Part shown: positions 25,304 through 34,474 of the stretch, one piece after another
Numbering within the stretch: position 1 is the first letter of the stretch
Layout of the letters: the number at the start of each line of letters is the position of its first letter
Assembly (NCBI RefSeq): GCF_037974355.1
Contig: NZ_CP150235.1
Coordinates: forward strand, 4,154,001 to 4,218,000
Reading direction: 5' to 3'
Source of the DNA: Paenibacillus sp. FSL R5-0517
Lineage (GTDB): Bacteria > Bacillota > Bacilli > Paenibacillales > Paenibacillaceae
Length of the DNA: 64,000 bases
Program-made: the position numbers and the translations under genes
Notes under the pieces: model-generated
Database searches by the model: none
The model's input: the letters and a program-made list of their open reading frames with translations, nothing else
Told to the model about the DNA's origin: nothing

Positions 25304-28024
25304 TTATACGGACTCTGTCAATGTAACATCCTGAACATCTCGGTCCTTCTTCATATCCGTGTCCTTGTAATTGAATTGGTAACTTCCTGATCCAAGTGTA
25401 ACTTCAATATCGTCTCCAATACTTCGAATATCCTGAACTTCATTTACCTGATCCAACGGTTTCCCTTGCTCCAGAACGATCTGTGCACCTGCTCCAGGAA
25501 GACGTACCGTACCTCTCGTATTGACAGGAATGTGCACGCGTATCTCCATTTCTCCCTCCGCCAGCCGATGCCAACTTGAAGCAACTTGACCATACATCGT
25601 CTCCAAGCTCGCTTCCACCCAATCCAGTCCAGGTCCGGGTTGCGGCTCAATATGCACCATTCGGAATCCTGGCTGATGTTCATCGGACTTGATTCCGGCA
25701 ACATAACGATACATCCATTCCCCAATCGCACCATACGCATAGTGGTTAAATGAGTTCATATCAGCACTCCAGAGACTGCCATCCTCTTTGATCCCATCCC
25801 AATGTTCCCAGACTGTCGTTGCGCCTTGAGTCACCTGATATAGCCAGGACGGATAATCCTCTTGAAAAAGTAATGTATAAGCCAGATCGTGAAGACTTGC
25901 ATCACTCAGTACCGGATTTAGGTAAGGTGTACCCACAAAGCCTGTAGTAAGATGATTGCCCGCCTCTTTCACAAGTTTTGCCAATTGATCGACAGCGCGA
26001 GTTCGTGCAGTCGCGTCCAGCAGGTCAAATTGCAGCGCAAGAACATGCGCTGTTTGCGTTGGAACAGCAATTTTGCCGGCTGGAGTGACGAATTCTTTGT
26101 TAAACGCAAGAACAATGTTGGTATGCAACGTTCTATAATATTCAGCATCATCTGTCTTACCAAGTACCTCTGCCGCTTTTTGAGTTAACGAAACCGAATA
26201 GGCATAGAATGCAGTTGCTACATAGTCCGTGTCCGTTGCGCCAACATAACTATCCGGCTTGGAATCCAGTCCCAGCCAATCGCCAAAGTGGAATCCCGTG
26301 TTCCACAGATATGGGTTATCGCCCTGCCCGTGAATGTACTCGATCCACCGCTTCATACTCTCATATTGTTCAGCCAGTAATCTGGCATCCCCATACATCT
26401 CATAGATGGTCCAAGGACAGATGACTGCTGCATCACCCCAAGCGGCGGAGGAATGACTGGTGTCTCCCCATCCTTCCGACGTGGAACTTCTCAGATCCGG
26501 AACGAAGAATGGAATACCTCCATCTTCTCCCTGATCCGCTTCCAGATCCCGCAACCACTTGGTGAAAAAGGGCGCCGTATTCATGAGGTAGGAGGACGTG
26601 CGGACAAACATCTGTGCATCACCGGTCCACCCGAGCCGTTCATCCCTCTGTGGGCAGTCTGTCGGCACATCAAGGAAATTCCCCTTTTGCCCCCACAATA
26701 TATTGTGATGCAGTTGGTTCACCAGGGGACTGGAGCACGAGAACTGACCTGTTTGCTCCATATTTGAGTGCAGCACTATGCCAGTGAAATTATCGAGATG
26801 AATGTGTTCAGAAAAGCCAACCAGCTTCACATATCGGAACCCCTGGAACGTAAAATGCGGTTCAAATGTTTCTACTTCATCCCCCTTGGATGTATAGCGA
26901 ATACACTGCTTGGCAGCTCGAAGATTATCGGTGTAGAAGTTGCCCTCATGATCCAATATCTCAGCATGGTGCAGCTCAACCGTCTGACCGACCTCACCTT
27001 GAATGCTAAATCTCACCCATCCCACCATATTCTGCCCCATGTCTATTACACGATCTCCCTGTGGAGTTGTTAAGAAGGCGATTGGCTGTATTTGTTCGAC
27101 TTGGGTAACGGGTACATTCTCCTGCGCAACGATGATATCCTTGGGATGTTCCAATATGTTCACAGGTGACCAATTCACTTCAGATGTATCCGACCAATCA
27201 GACTCCAATCGCGCATCATACGTCTCCCCCATATAGATGTCCGACATGCGAATGGCACTTGGAGCAGTCGTCCACTCACCATTGGATACAATACATTCCT
27301 CTGATCCATCTGCGTATTTCATATGCAGTTCCAGCAGCAATGCGGACGTTGAACCAAATATCTCCCGTTCTTTGTTCCAGCCAAGATATCCCCGATACCA
27401 GCCATCTCCAAGATATGCACCCAATATATTCTGTCCATTTTGAAGCAAGTGGGTAACATCATAGGTTTGATATTGTAATCGCTTACGATAAGAAGTCCAG
27501 CCAGGTGTAAAATAATCTTCTCCTACTCTTGAGTTGTTGATGTACAACTCGTATAATCCAAGTGCTGTGACATATATTCTGGCAGACGTAACAGGTTGTT
27601 TCACATTAAACTGCTTGCGCATACGCGGGCATGACGTATCTCCATCATCTGATGCTTGAGCTGTGATCCATTCTGCTTGCCACTTGTTATGACGATCCAT
27701 AAGTCCCATCTCGAAATAAGCCGTTTCGGACCAACCCGAATCACTTCCTGTATCATCCCATGCCCGAACCCGGTAATAGTATCGTGTTTGCGGAGAAGGC
27801 TGAAAATGTTTTAGTTCCACATGTATGGATTGATCACTGCTTATCTCGCCAGAATCCCATGTAATCCCTTCAAAATCTTTCGTTAGGGAGAGTTGTACCT
27901 GGTAAGCGGATTGCATACAGTTCCGCCGATCAGACTGCAACTGCCAACTTAATCTCGGTGATTTTACATCGAGGCCTATCGGGTTGACTCTATATTCACA
28001 GCGAAGGTGACTAACGTTGAACAT
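25304..28024 (-). CDS. Alpha-L-rhamnosidase, GH78
   Basis: 906 residues from ATG 28024 (AAAGGA ten bases upstream). N-terminal beta domains lead into the GH78 (alpha/alpha)6 barrel: DVPTDCPQRDERLGWTGDAQ carries the conserved acids, and VWEHWDG supplies the Glu of the active site, followed by NHYAYG. No signal peptide is visible, so it acts in the cytoplasm on imported rhamnosides such as flavonoid glycosides or pectin (RG-I) fragments. Hydrolysis is by inversion in this family. The divergent AraC regulator at 28159 probably controls it. Confidence 0.93.
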   Translation of the reverse strand: MFNVSHLRCEYRVNPIGLDVKSPRLSWQLQSDRRNCMQSAYQVQLSLTKDFEGITWDSGEISSDQSIHVELKHFQPSPQTRYYYRVRAWDDTGSDSGWSETAYFEMGLMDRHNKWQAEWITAQASDDGDTSCPRMRKQFNVKQPVTSARIYVTALGLYELYINNSRVGEDYFTPGWTSYRKRLQYQTYDVTHLLQNGQNILGAYLGDGWYRGYLGWNKEREIFGSTSALLLELHMKYADGSEECIVSNGEWTTAPSAIRMSDIYMGETYDARLESDWSDTSEVNWSPVNILEHPKDIIVAQENVPVTQVEQIQPIAFLTTPQGDRVIDMGQNMVGWVRFSIQGEVGQTVELHHAEILDHEGNFYTDNLRAAKQCIRYTSKGDEVETFEPHFTFQGFRYVKLVGFSEHIHLDNFTGIVLHSNMEQTGQFSCSSPLVNQLHHNILWGQKGNFLDVPTDCPQRDERLGWTGDAQMFVRTSSYLMNTAPFFTKWLRDLEADQGEDGGIPFFVPDLRSSTSEGWGDTSHSSAAWGDAAVICPWTIYEMYGDARLLAEQYESMKRWIEYIHGQGDNPYLWNTGFHFGDWLGLDSKPDSYVGATDTDYVATAFYAYSVSLTQKAAEVLGKTDDAEYYRTLHTNIVLAFNKEFVTPAGKIAVPTQTAHVLALQFDLLDATARTRAVDQLAKLVKEAGNHLTTGFVGTPYLNPVLSDASLHDLAYTLLFQEDYPSWLYQVTQGATTVWEHWDGIKEDGSLWSADMNSFNHYAYGAIGEWMYRYVAGIKSDEHQPGFRMVHIEPQPGPGLDWVEASLETMYGQVASSWHRLAEGEMEIRVHIPVNTRGTVRLPGAGAQIVLEQGKPLDQVNEVQDIRSIGDDIEVTLGSGSYQFNYKDTDMKKDRDVQDVTLTESV

Positions 28025-28158
28025 TAGCAGATCGTCCTTTCCATCTTGGCTTCCCATTCGGGGTTACGATATAATTATATCGATCCTGCTGTCGTAAATA
28101 CCCGGTGATCCGGACTATTTCATCCGGTGATTCAGCCATCTATGCGAGGAGGTTGCCT

Positions 28159-29043
28159 GTGGATTCATCTGTACAACTTATGAAAAGCGAATACTTTCTG
28201 CATAATCATCTGCAACTTTTTGTCAATCGTTGCTCTGAAGATTTTATGCTCCCTTTTCACGCACATGATTTTATTGAGTATAGCTATGTTGCTGAAGGAA
28301 AGGGCTTTCATCATATCGGTGAAGATGTCATTCCCGTGAAGAAAGGCATGCTGTTTGTCATTCCTGTTGGCGTTCCTCATGTCTTTCGTCCTGCGAGTAC
28401 AAACGTGACCGAGCATCCGCTAATTATCTATAATTGTCTGTTTAATGCTGAGTTGATCAACACGCTGACAGCCATCATTCAGGAGAAAGAAATCATTCAA
28501 CATCTGATGGACTTGGCACAAAATCAGGTTCCTTATATATCCATTGTGGATCGCAACGATCAGATGGAAGAACTAATGGTGAAGCTGTATCGTGAATCCT
28601 CCGTTCCTGGAATCGGCTCGTCTACCATGTTATACACCTTGGTAAGCCAGTTGGTATTGATGACCTACAGACAACTGTATCAAAAGGATCAGGATGAAGA
28701 GAATCATTCCACTGGCTTTGATTACATCCTTCACTATATCAAGGAACACGTAAGCAATCGTATTCGGATGTCTGATCTGGTACGCATATCAGGCTGGAGC
28801 GAAAAGCAGATTGGGCGAATGTTTCTGCGGCATACCGGACAGTCCTTTAGCGGCCACCTGCAACATCTACGCATACAAAAAAGCTGCGAAATTCTAAAGA
28901 ATTCACAGCACAAAGTCAGCCTGATTGCCGAGCTGGTCGGATATCGGGATATGGATTCATTCTATGCCGCATTCAAAAAAATAACAGGCGAAACACCTCT
29001 CGCCTATCGCAAAAAATCCAGAGCACTTCACTCTGGACGATAA
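28159..29043 (+). CDS. AraC-family regulator with N-terminal cupin domain
   Basis: 294 residues from GTG 28159, six bases after GAGGAGG; an ATG at 28105 has no site. The N-terminal cupin (HAHDFIEYSYVAEGKGFHHIGE) is the sugar-binding domain of rhamnose- or melibiose-type AraC proteins. The C-terminus has two helix-turn-helix units (RMSDLVRISGWSEKQIGRMF and KVSLIAELVGYRDMDSFYAAF). It is divergent from the GH78 gene with 134 bases between, a layout that points to sugar-responsive activation of that gene. Confidence 0.9.
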   Translation: MDSSVQLMKSEYFLHNHLQLFVNRCSEDFMLPFHAHDFIEYSYVAEGKGFHHIGEDVIPVKKGMLFVIPVGVPHVFRPASTNVTEHPLIIYNCLFNAELINTLTAIIQEKEIIQHLMDLAQNQVPYISIVDRNDQMEELMVKLYRESSVPGIGSSTMLYTLVSQLVLMTYRQLYQKDQDEENHSTGFDYILHYIKEHVSNRIRMSDLVRISGWSEKQIGRMFLRHTGQSFSGHLQHLRIQKSCEILKNSQHKVSLIAELVGYRDMDSFYAAFKKITGETPLAYRKKSRALHSGR

Positions 29044-29056
29044 GATTAACTACCTT

Positions 29057-29623
29057 TTAGACACCAACAACCTGTAACATTTCATCTATGTATGCCTTGG
29101 CTTCTTTCCATGAAGACATCAACGGAAAGTTGTATCGCTCACGCTCCTGTATATTCCACGGATGCGGGATACAGATAACCTTTTTGCCATCCTCATGCGC
29201 GGGAATCAGATTATGTGCTCCATCATCAATGAGCAGATCGAATCCGAGCAAGTTTTTTCGTTTGCATGTAATAAACTGTTCAGCGGTTATAAAAGGCATG
29301 TGCTGCTGAAGCCAGTTCCACTTCTCAACCACTGTTTTTGGCTCTGCTGCTGTCACGACAATGACATCATAGGCATCGTTCAGCTTGCGCATCTCATCTA
29401 CAACATATTCGTCGTATAATTCCAATTCCTCGAACAGACCCGGCCGACCATAAAATACATCGTGCGTGCTCTCTGGATGACGCAAATGGGACGTATCCCA
29501 ATGAATCATATCCTCATACCGCAACGGATGGGTCGGGAAGTTAAGGTTGTTGTGATATATAGCCCGCTTGACCAGATGACATATCGTGTCATCCATATCT
29601 ACAGCAATAATAGGCTTCTTCAT
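29057..29623 (-). CDS. 5'(3')-deoxyribonucleotidase-like HAD phosphatase
   Basis: 188 residues from ATG 29623, with GGGGGAGGG upstream. The HAD motif I nucleophile and acid are in IAVDMDDTICH; motif II is VIVVTAAEP and motif IV LLIDDGAHN. This matches the NT5C family, which removes phosphate from (deoxy)nucleoside monophosphates. It is probably a single-gene transcript ending near 29057, convergent with the AraC gene 13 bases away. Confidence 0.87.
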   Translation of the reverse strand: MKKPIIAVDMDDTICHLVKRAIYHNNLNFPTHPLRYEDMIHWDTSHLRHPESTHDVFYGRPGLFEELELYDEYVVDEMRKLNDAYDVIVVTAAEPKTVVEKWNWLQQHMPFITAEQFITCKRKNLLGFDLLIDDGAHNLIPAHEDGKKVICIPHPWNIQERERYNFPLMSSWKEAKAYIDEMLQVVGV

Positions 29624-29733
29624 GGTTATCCCTCCCCCAATACGATCACAGTATACCATCCAGTATGTTATGAAGTCATCCCTTTTACCTTGAAGTGCCA
29701 TTAGCGTGGATGAAAATCCTGCGAGATGATATT

Positions 29734-29783
29734 AAAAAGGCACCCCGATGGCGTAACACTAGCTATGCCTGGGGTGCCTTTTT
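29734..29783. terminator. Bidirectional rho-independent terminator
   Basis: AAAAAGGCACCCC and GGGGTGCCTTTTT form perfect 13-base arms around a 24-base loop. It lies just after the GH1 gene stop on the minus strand. The symmetric A/T flanks allow termination both ways, but its role is ending the bgl operon. Confidence 0.85.
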
Positions 29784-29791
29784 AGATTAAT

Positions 29792-31255
29792 TTATTCCAA
29801 GTTTTCGCCATTGGAGGCAATGACCTTTTGGTACCAACCAAAGCTCTTTTTCTTATACCGATTCAATGTGCCTTGTCCGTTGTCGTCCTGATCCACGTAG
29901 ATCACGCCATAACGCTTGGACATTTCCGAAGTGGATGCGCTGATGATATCAATCGCTCCCCAGTTGGTATAGCCCATGAGGTCCACACCATCCATAATGG
30001 CTTCTTTCATTTGTGTAATGTGTTTTCTCAGATAATCAATCCGGTAATCATCGTTAATGGAACCATCTGCTTCAACGGTATCTTTCGCGCCAAGTCCATT
30101 CTCCACCACAAATAATGGCAATTGGTAACGATCATACAACTCTTTCAATGCTACACGCAGACCAATCGGATCCAACTGCCAGCCCCACTCCGTACGCTCC
30201 AGATTAGGGTTCTTAATCGTGCTGTACAGGTTGCCTCCAGTCACTCCATATTCTTCTGGATTTACTGCGGACACCAAGGATGTGTAATAACTGAATGAGA
30301 TGAAGTCAACTGTGTGCTCACGCAGGATCTGCTCATCCCCCGGTTCCATGGCAATGGTAATCCCGTTCTCTGCCCAGTACCGAGCCATGAATGTTGGGTA
30401 ACTACCACGAACTTGTACATCCGTATGCAGCAGGTTCAGCTGGTTATCGATCTGTGCTTGCAGCACATCCTCTGGCTTCGATGTCGCCGGGTAGTGAATC
30501 ATGCGTGCAAGCATACATCCGATCTGGAAGTTCGGGTTAATCTGACGTGCTTTTTCCGTTACCAGGCTGCTGGCTACAAATTGATGATGAAGTGCCTGAT
30601 AGGAAGCCTGCATCGTGTTCTCCACCCGGTCTTCAATAATACCTCCGCCTGTGAACGGTTCAATAATGGTCGTGTTAATCTCATTAAACGTCAACCAGTA
30701 TTTTACCTTATCCTTATACCGATTCATCACGGTTTCTGCATATCTTACAAAATGTCCAATCACTTCGCGGCCTGCCCAGCCGTTATATTTCAGTACAAGT
30801 GCCATCGGCATCTCATAGTGCGAGAGTGTTACGAGAGGTTCGATATCGTATTTACGGAGTTCATCGAACACTTCGTCATAGAAGCGCAGTCCCTCTTCAT
30901 TTGGCTCGGCATCATAACCATTCGGGAAAATGCGCGGCCAGTTGATGGACAGACGAAATGTTTTGAAGCCCAGCTCAGCGAACAGCGCAATATCCTCTTT
31001 GAAACGGTGGTAGAAATCAATCCCATAACGCTTCGGATAACCTTCCGCACTGTGATGTGCCATTGCTTTCTCAACCGTTGCACTCGTAACATGCATCAGT
31101 TCTCTAAGGTTCGTGTAGTCCTTTTTCTCAAAATAAGGAACCATGTCGGCCGTCGACCATCCTTTGCCGCCAGCGTCGAATCCACCTTCAGCCTGATTGG
31201 CGGCAATAGCGCCGCCCCACAGAAATCCTTCCGGAAACCCTTGTCGATGAATCAT
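29792..31255 (-). CDS. bglA: 6-phospho-beta-glucosidase, GH1
   Basis: 487 residues. The GH1 acid/base Glu lies in YWLTFNEIN and the nucleophile in LFVVENGLG; the N-terminus has FPEGFLWGGAIAANQAEG. It cleaves 6-phospho-beta-glucosides (cellobiose, salicin, arbutin type) delivered by the PTS permease encoded just upstream (31305). It is the third gene of the licT-bglP-bgl operon. The symbol is by analogy; bglH would serve equally. Confidence 0.92.
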   Translation of the reverse strand: MIHRQGFPEGFLWGGAIAANQAEGGFDAGGKGWSTADMVPYFEKKDYTNLRELMHVTSATVEKAMAHHSAEGYPKRYGIDFYHRFKEDIALFAELGFKTFRLSINWPRIFPNGYDAEPNEEGLRFYDEVFDELRKYDIEPLVTLSHYEMPMALVLKYNGWAGREVIGHFVRYAETVMNRYKDKVKYWLTFNEINTTIIEPFTGGGIIEDRVENTMQASYQALHHQFVASSLVTEKARQINPNFQIGCMLARMIHYPATSKPEDVLQAQIDNQLNLLHTDVQVRGSYPTFMARYWAENGITIAMEPGDEQILREHTVDFISFSYYTSLVSAVNPEEYGVTGGNLYSTIKNPNLERTEWGWQLDPIGLRVALKELYDRYQLPLFVVENGLGAKDTVEADGSINDDYRIDYLRKHITQMKEAIMDGVDLMGYTNWGAIDIISASTSEMSKRYGVIYVDQDDNGQGTLNRYKKKSFGWYQKVIASNGENLE

Positions 31256-31304
31256 CCGTATCTCTCCTTCTTTTTTTGAATTTGTCTATTAGTCTTAAGA
31301 CGGT

Positions 31305-33224
31305 TTAGATTTCAGCTTTCAAGACGTCTTCACCCATCGTGATATCGCCCAATTTCACCGGTAGAACCTGCTTGTAATCTGCCGTATTGGTAACCACCAT
31401 AGCGGTTGTAATGTCGTATTCTTTGGCAATCTCGGCCAGTTCAAATGTGAGTAACTTGTCTCCGGCTTGTACACGTGCTCCTGTAGCCACATGTGCATCG
31501 AAGTACTGTCCACGCAGCTTCACCGTGTTGATTCCGACATGAATCAGCAATTCCATTCCGTTATCACTGCGGACAACGATCGCATGTTTCGTTTTGAACA
31601 CATTCATGATCGTACCCGTCACTGGAGATAGCAATTCGCCCACCGTAGGAACAAATGCCACACCTTTACCCATCAATTCATCACCGAATGTTGGATCATT
31701 GACTTCTTTGAGCGGAATGGATTTACCTGTCATTGGTGCAACGGCTACCGCATTACTCGTTGGTGTTGGAGCGCCCATGTCGTCCACGTTCACACTTGCC
31801 GCATCGCTCGAAGGTGTTGTCGTTGCCGCAGAAGAAGCGCCTGGTGAGAATTGAGCCAATGCCTCAGCGTCTCCTTCTTCTTCCTTAATACCGAATATCG
31901 TAGACATAATCGTACCTACAACAAATGCAAGAATCATACCGCCAAAGGAATACCAGAACGTTTGACCGATCAGGGAAGGAAGTCCTGGGAGACCACCGTT
32001 ACCTGCAAGTACGTATGCTTTGGCGCCAAAAGCAAGGGCGAAGCCGCCACCAACTGCGCTACCAATCATCGCTGCGGCAAATGGTTTTTTATACTTCATG
32101 TTAACCCCGTACATAGCCGGCTCCGTTACACCCATGAGTGCCGTGAAGCTCGTTGATAATGCCACGGTTTTGAGTTTTTTATCTTTTGCCCGGAAGAATA
32201 CACCAAGAGTTGCACCAGCCTGACCCATATTGGAGATAAAGGTCAATGGCAAGAATTTATCGAAGCCCAGTGTAGCGATATTACTCAAGATGATCGGCAC
32301 AAGTGCATAGTGCATTCCTGTCATAATAATGAGCGCCATTGCGCCGCCCAGTACGATACCTGCAATCAATCCGCCTTCATTCAGCAGCCAGTTGATGCCG
32401 CCAGACAATCCGCTACCTACAAATGTACCCAATGGACCGATTGCAATCAGTGTCACCGGAACCATCACAAGCAAGGTAATCAAAGGCACAAGCAATAGCT
32501 TGAGTGCAGCAGGGATAACACGGTCAACCCATTTCTCAACATAGGACATCAACCATACAGCGAGTAAAATTGGAATAACCGATGAAGCATAACTTACAGC
32601 CGTAACCGGAATTCCCAAGAATCCAACCGATTCACCGCTAGATAGCAATGCTGTCATGTCTGGGTACATTAATGCCGTACCTAGTGCAATGGCAACAAAC
32701 GGATTACTGCCGAATTTGCGAGCCGCGCTGACTGCAATCAGTAAGGGCAGGTAGTGGAATACGCCGTCACCAATGGCTGAGAGAATACGGTACGTATCTG
32801 TTCCAGCGGACATCCAACCTATGGACACGAATAGTGCCAGTAACCCTTTGAGCATACCTGCCGCTGTAATCGCTGGAAGCATCGGGGCAAAGACACCTGC
32901 GATCGTTTCAAAAATTTTCAGCACGACATTTTGTTTTTTATCCGACTTAGGCTCTTTATTTTCCGTACTTTGTTGGATTGCAGGATGTTCCTTCACCATG
33001 GCGTCGAATACTTTCGACACATCATTACCGATAATGACCTGAAATTGATCACCAGAAATATTCGTACCCATGACTTTATCCAGTTTATTGAGTGAACCGT
33101 TATCGACTTTGTCGTTGTCTTTCAGATCAAAACGCAAACGTGTAACACAGTGATACACTGAATTGATATTTTTAGTTCCCCCAACGGCTTTGATGATTTC
33201 CTGCGCCGCTTCTTGATGTTTCAT
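31305..33224 (-). CDS. bglP: PTS beta-glucoside transporter, EIIBCA
   Basis: 639 residues from ATG 33224 (AGGAGG upstream). Order of domains: EIIB with the phosphorylated Cys in VYHCVTRLRF (about 28), a ten-helix EIIC (about 105-455), a Ser/Thr/Pro/Ala-rich linker, then EIIA with its active His in LLIHVGINTVKLRG. It imports and phosphorylates beta-glucosides and would also phosphorylate LicT to control it. Expression is controlled by the RAT/terminator pair immediately upstream. Confidence 0.94.
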   Translation of the reverse strand: MKHQEAAQEIIKAVGGTKNINSVYHCVTRLRFDLKDNDKVDNGSLNKLDKVMGTNISGDQFQVIIGNDVSKVFDAMVKEHPAIQQSTENKEPKSDKKQNVVLKIFETIAGVFAPMLPAITAAGMLKGLLALFVSIGWMSAGTDTYRILSAIGDGVFHYLPLLIAVSAARKFGSNPFVAIALGTALMYPDMTALLSSGESVGFLGIPVTAVSYASSVIPILLAVWLMSYVEKWVDRVIPAALKLLLVPLITLLVMVPVTLIAIGPLGTFVGSGLSGGINWLLNEGGLIAGIVLGGAMALIIMTGMHYALVPIILSNIATLGFDKFLPLTFISNMGQAGATLGVFFRAKDKKLKTVALSTSFTALMGVTEPAMYGVNMKYKKPFAAAMIGSAVGGGFALAFGAKAYVLAGNGGLPGLPSLIGQTFWYSFGGMILAFVVGTIMSTIFGIKEEEGDAEALAQFSPGASSAATTTPSSDAASVNVDDMGAPTPTSNAVAVAPMTGKSIPLKEVNDPTFGDELMGKGVAFVPTVGELLSPVTGTIMNVFKTKHAIVVRSDNGMELLIHVGINTVKLRGQYFDAHVATGARVQAGDKLLTFELAEIAKEYDITTAMVVTNTADYKQVLPVKLGDITMGEDVLKAEI

Positions 33225-33250
33225 GATGTCTTCCTCCTCATTTTTCCAAT

Positions 33251-33305
33251 AAAAAATACCCGAACGAATATAGCGCAAAAATGTGGCGCCATCTCATTCG
33301 GGTAT
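33251..33305 (-). terminator. Leader terminator upstream of bglP, controlled by LicT
   Basis: On the minus strand ATACCCGAA pairs with TTCGGGTAT over a long, partly structured loop and is followed by TTTTTT. The 5' part of its stem overlaps the RAT sequence at 33300-33330, so LicT binding would prevent terminator formation. Confidence 0.82.
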
Positions 33306-33330
33306 TGCCTGATTGAACAGTAACAAGCCC
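33300..33330 (-). promoter_or_regulatory. Ribonucleic antiterminator (RAT) of bglP
   Basis: The minus-strand RNA reads GGGCTTGTTACTG, then CAGGCAATACCC, matching the LicT/SacT-type RAT consensus (GG-x-TTGTTACTG ... AGGCAAxACC). It overlaps the downstream terminator stem, as required for antitermination by LicT. Confidence 0.85.
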
Positions 33331-33370
33331 ATGGGATATCCAGTTGTAATTTCATTCTATTGCGTGGACT

Positions 33371-34213
33371 TTAAGCATCCCGCTTGGTTTTCATCAGACG
33401 TTCCAGATGGAGCGTGAGATATAACTGCTCCGAGTGAGTCATGTCATACTGATAATTCTTATGGATAAAAGTCTCGATCTTGCCAATACATTTGAAAGTC
33501 TCCGGATAGTTTTTCCGAACCACTTCATATAAATACTCCTCGGCATCATCATGTGAAGAATGGGTAATGACACGCTGACAAAAATATTTCAAATGGGTGA
33601 TGAAGCGGAAATAATTGACGCTATCTTCATCCAATTCGATATTGAAGTGATATTTGATGATATTCATAATCTCCTGCAATAGCTGCATGAGATGAGTAAC
33701 ATCGTTCATGGAATCATTCACTTCCGCATTGATGAAATGCAAGGCAATATTGCAGATCTCGTCTTTGGGGAATTCAATATCCAGTCTTTCCTTCAGCAAG
33801 GTCAATGCTTCTCTGGCCACATCATACTCCGCCTTATAGAAGTGCTGAACTTCCCAAGAAAGTGGATTACGAGTGATCATTCCTTTTTCCAAGCGTTGAA
33901 CAGCAAAGTGAATGTGATCCGACAGCGAGACATAGATCCCATCACTGATGGTTTTGTTCAATTGTGTTCGTGCCAGTGTCACAATATCATCTGTTGCCTG
34001 CAAAATCTCAATCGGCACTTCAGCTACGATGGATTTAAATTTCTCATAGATCGATGTATCCTGAAGACGGAATACCTTCTCAATCCGCTCTTCATCAATC
34101 TCATCGCCAGCTTTGAACTTGAATCCGATACCCCGGCCGAGGATCAGTAGTTCCTGATTTTTGTCATCCACGGTACTGACAATATTGTTATTAAATATCT
34201 GTTTAATAATCAT
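33371..34213 (-). CDS. licT: BglG-family transcriptional antiterminator
   Basis: 280 residues from ATG 34213. An N-terminal CAT RNA-binding domain (MIIKQIFNNNIV, then ILGRGIGFKFKAGDEID) is followed by two PRD domains with conserved His residues (SLSDHIHFAVQR, IALHFINAE, FITHLKYF, YLTLHLERL). It binds RAT sites in RNA when its PRDs are correctly phosphorylated by the PTS. Two such sites flank it: one in its own leader and one before bglP, so it acts on itself and on the transporter/glucosidase genes. Confidence 0.93.
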   Translation of the reverse strand: MIIKQIFNNNIVSTVDDKNQELLILGRGIGFKFKAGDEIDEERIEKVFRLQDTSIYEKFKSIVAEVPIEILQATDDIVTLARTQLNKTISDGIYVSLSDHIHFAVQRLEKGMITRNPLSWEVQHFYKAEYDVAREALTLLKERLDIEFPKDEICNIALHFINAEVNDSMNDVTHLMQLLQEIMNIIKYHFNIELDEDSVNYFRFITHLKYFCQRVITHSSHDDAEEYLYEVVRKNYPETFKCIGKIETFIHKNYQYDMTHSEQLYLTLHLERLMKTKRDA

Positions 34214-34243
34214 TCTGGACCCACCTGGTTTTTTTTGAGGAAT

Positions 34244-34300
34244 AAAAAAGGGCAAAACCAAAACAGAAATAATAAAATCATTTCCATAGTGGTTTTGCCC
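34244..34300 (-). terminator. Leader terminator upstream of licT
   Basis: On the minus strand GGTTTTGCCC and GGGCAAAACC are perfect 10-base arms, the second arm ending in TTTTTT. The upstream arm is part of the RAT at 34291-34319, giving mutually exclusive structures. Confidence 0.85.
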
Positions 34301-34319
34301 GCATTACCGGTAACAAGCC
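34291..34319 (-). promoter_or_regulatory. Ribonucleic antiterminator (RAT) of licT
   Basis: The minus-strand RNA reads GGCTTGTTACCGG, then TGCGGGCAAAACC, a close match to the LicT RAT consensus, directly before the leader terminator. It would give autoregulation of licT. Confidence 0.87.
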
Positions 34320-34327
34320 TCGGATCT

Positions 34328-34356
34328 AATTTATCATAAGCTGAAAACGGTGTCAA
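34328..34356 (-). promoter_or_regulatory. licT operon promoter with overlapping CcpA cre site
   Basis: On the minus strand TTGACA (34351-34356) and TAAATT (34328-34333) are 17 bases apart, a consensus sigma-A promoter. Read on the plus strand, 34341-34356 (CTGAAAACGGTGTCAA) fits the CcpA cre consensus WTGNAANCGNWNNCWW in 15 of 16 positions. CcpA bound there would cover the -35 and spacer and repress the operon on glucose. Confidence 0.8.
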
Positions 34357-34474
34357 TAGGAAACCGATGTTTGCGTTTATATGGTTAGGCAACATTTTAC
34401 TTTTATGGTACATTGAAAGATATGTGCGTACTGACATTTAATAATATGACCTAAACTTAACAGGAGGATTCATT

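Noticed and set aside
30314..31279. 321-codon plus-strand frame opposite the GH1 gene
   Set aside because: Antisense shadow of a strongly conserved GH1 coding sequence, no ribosome site.
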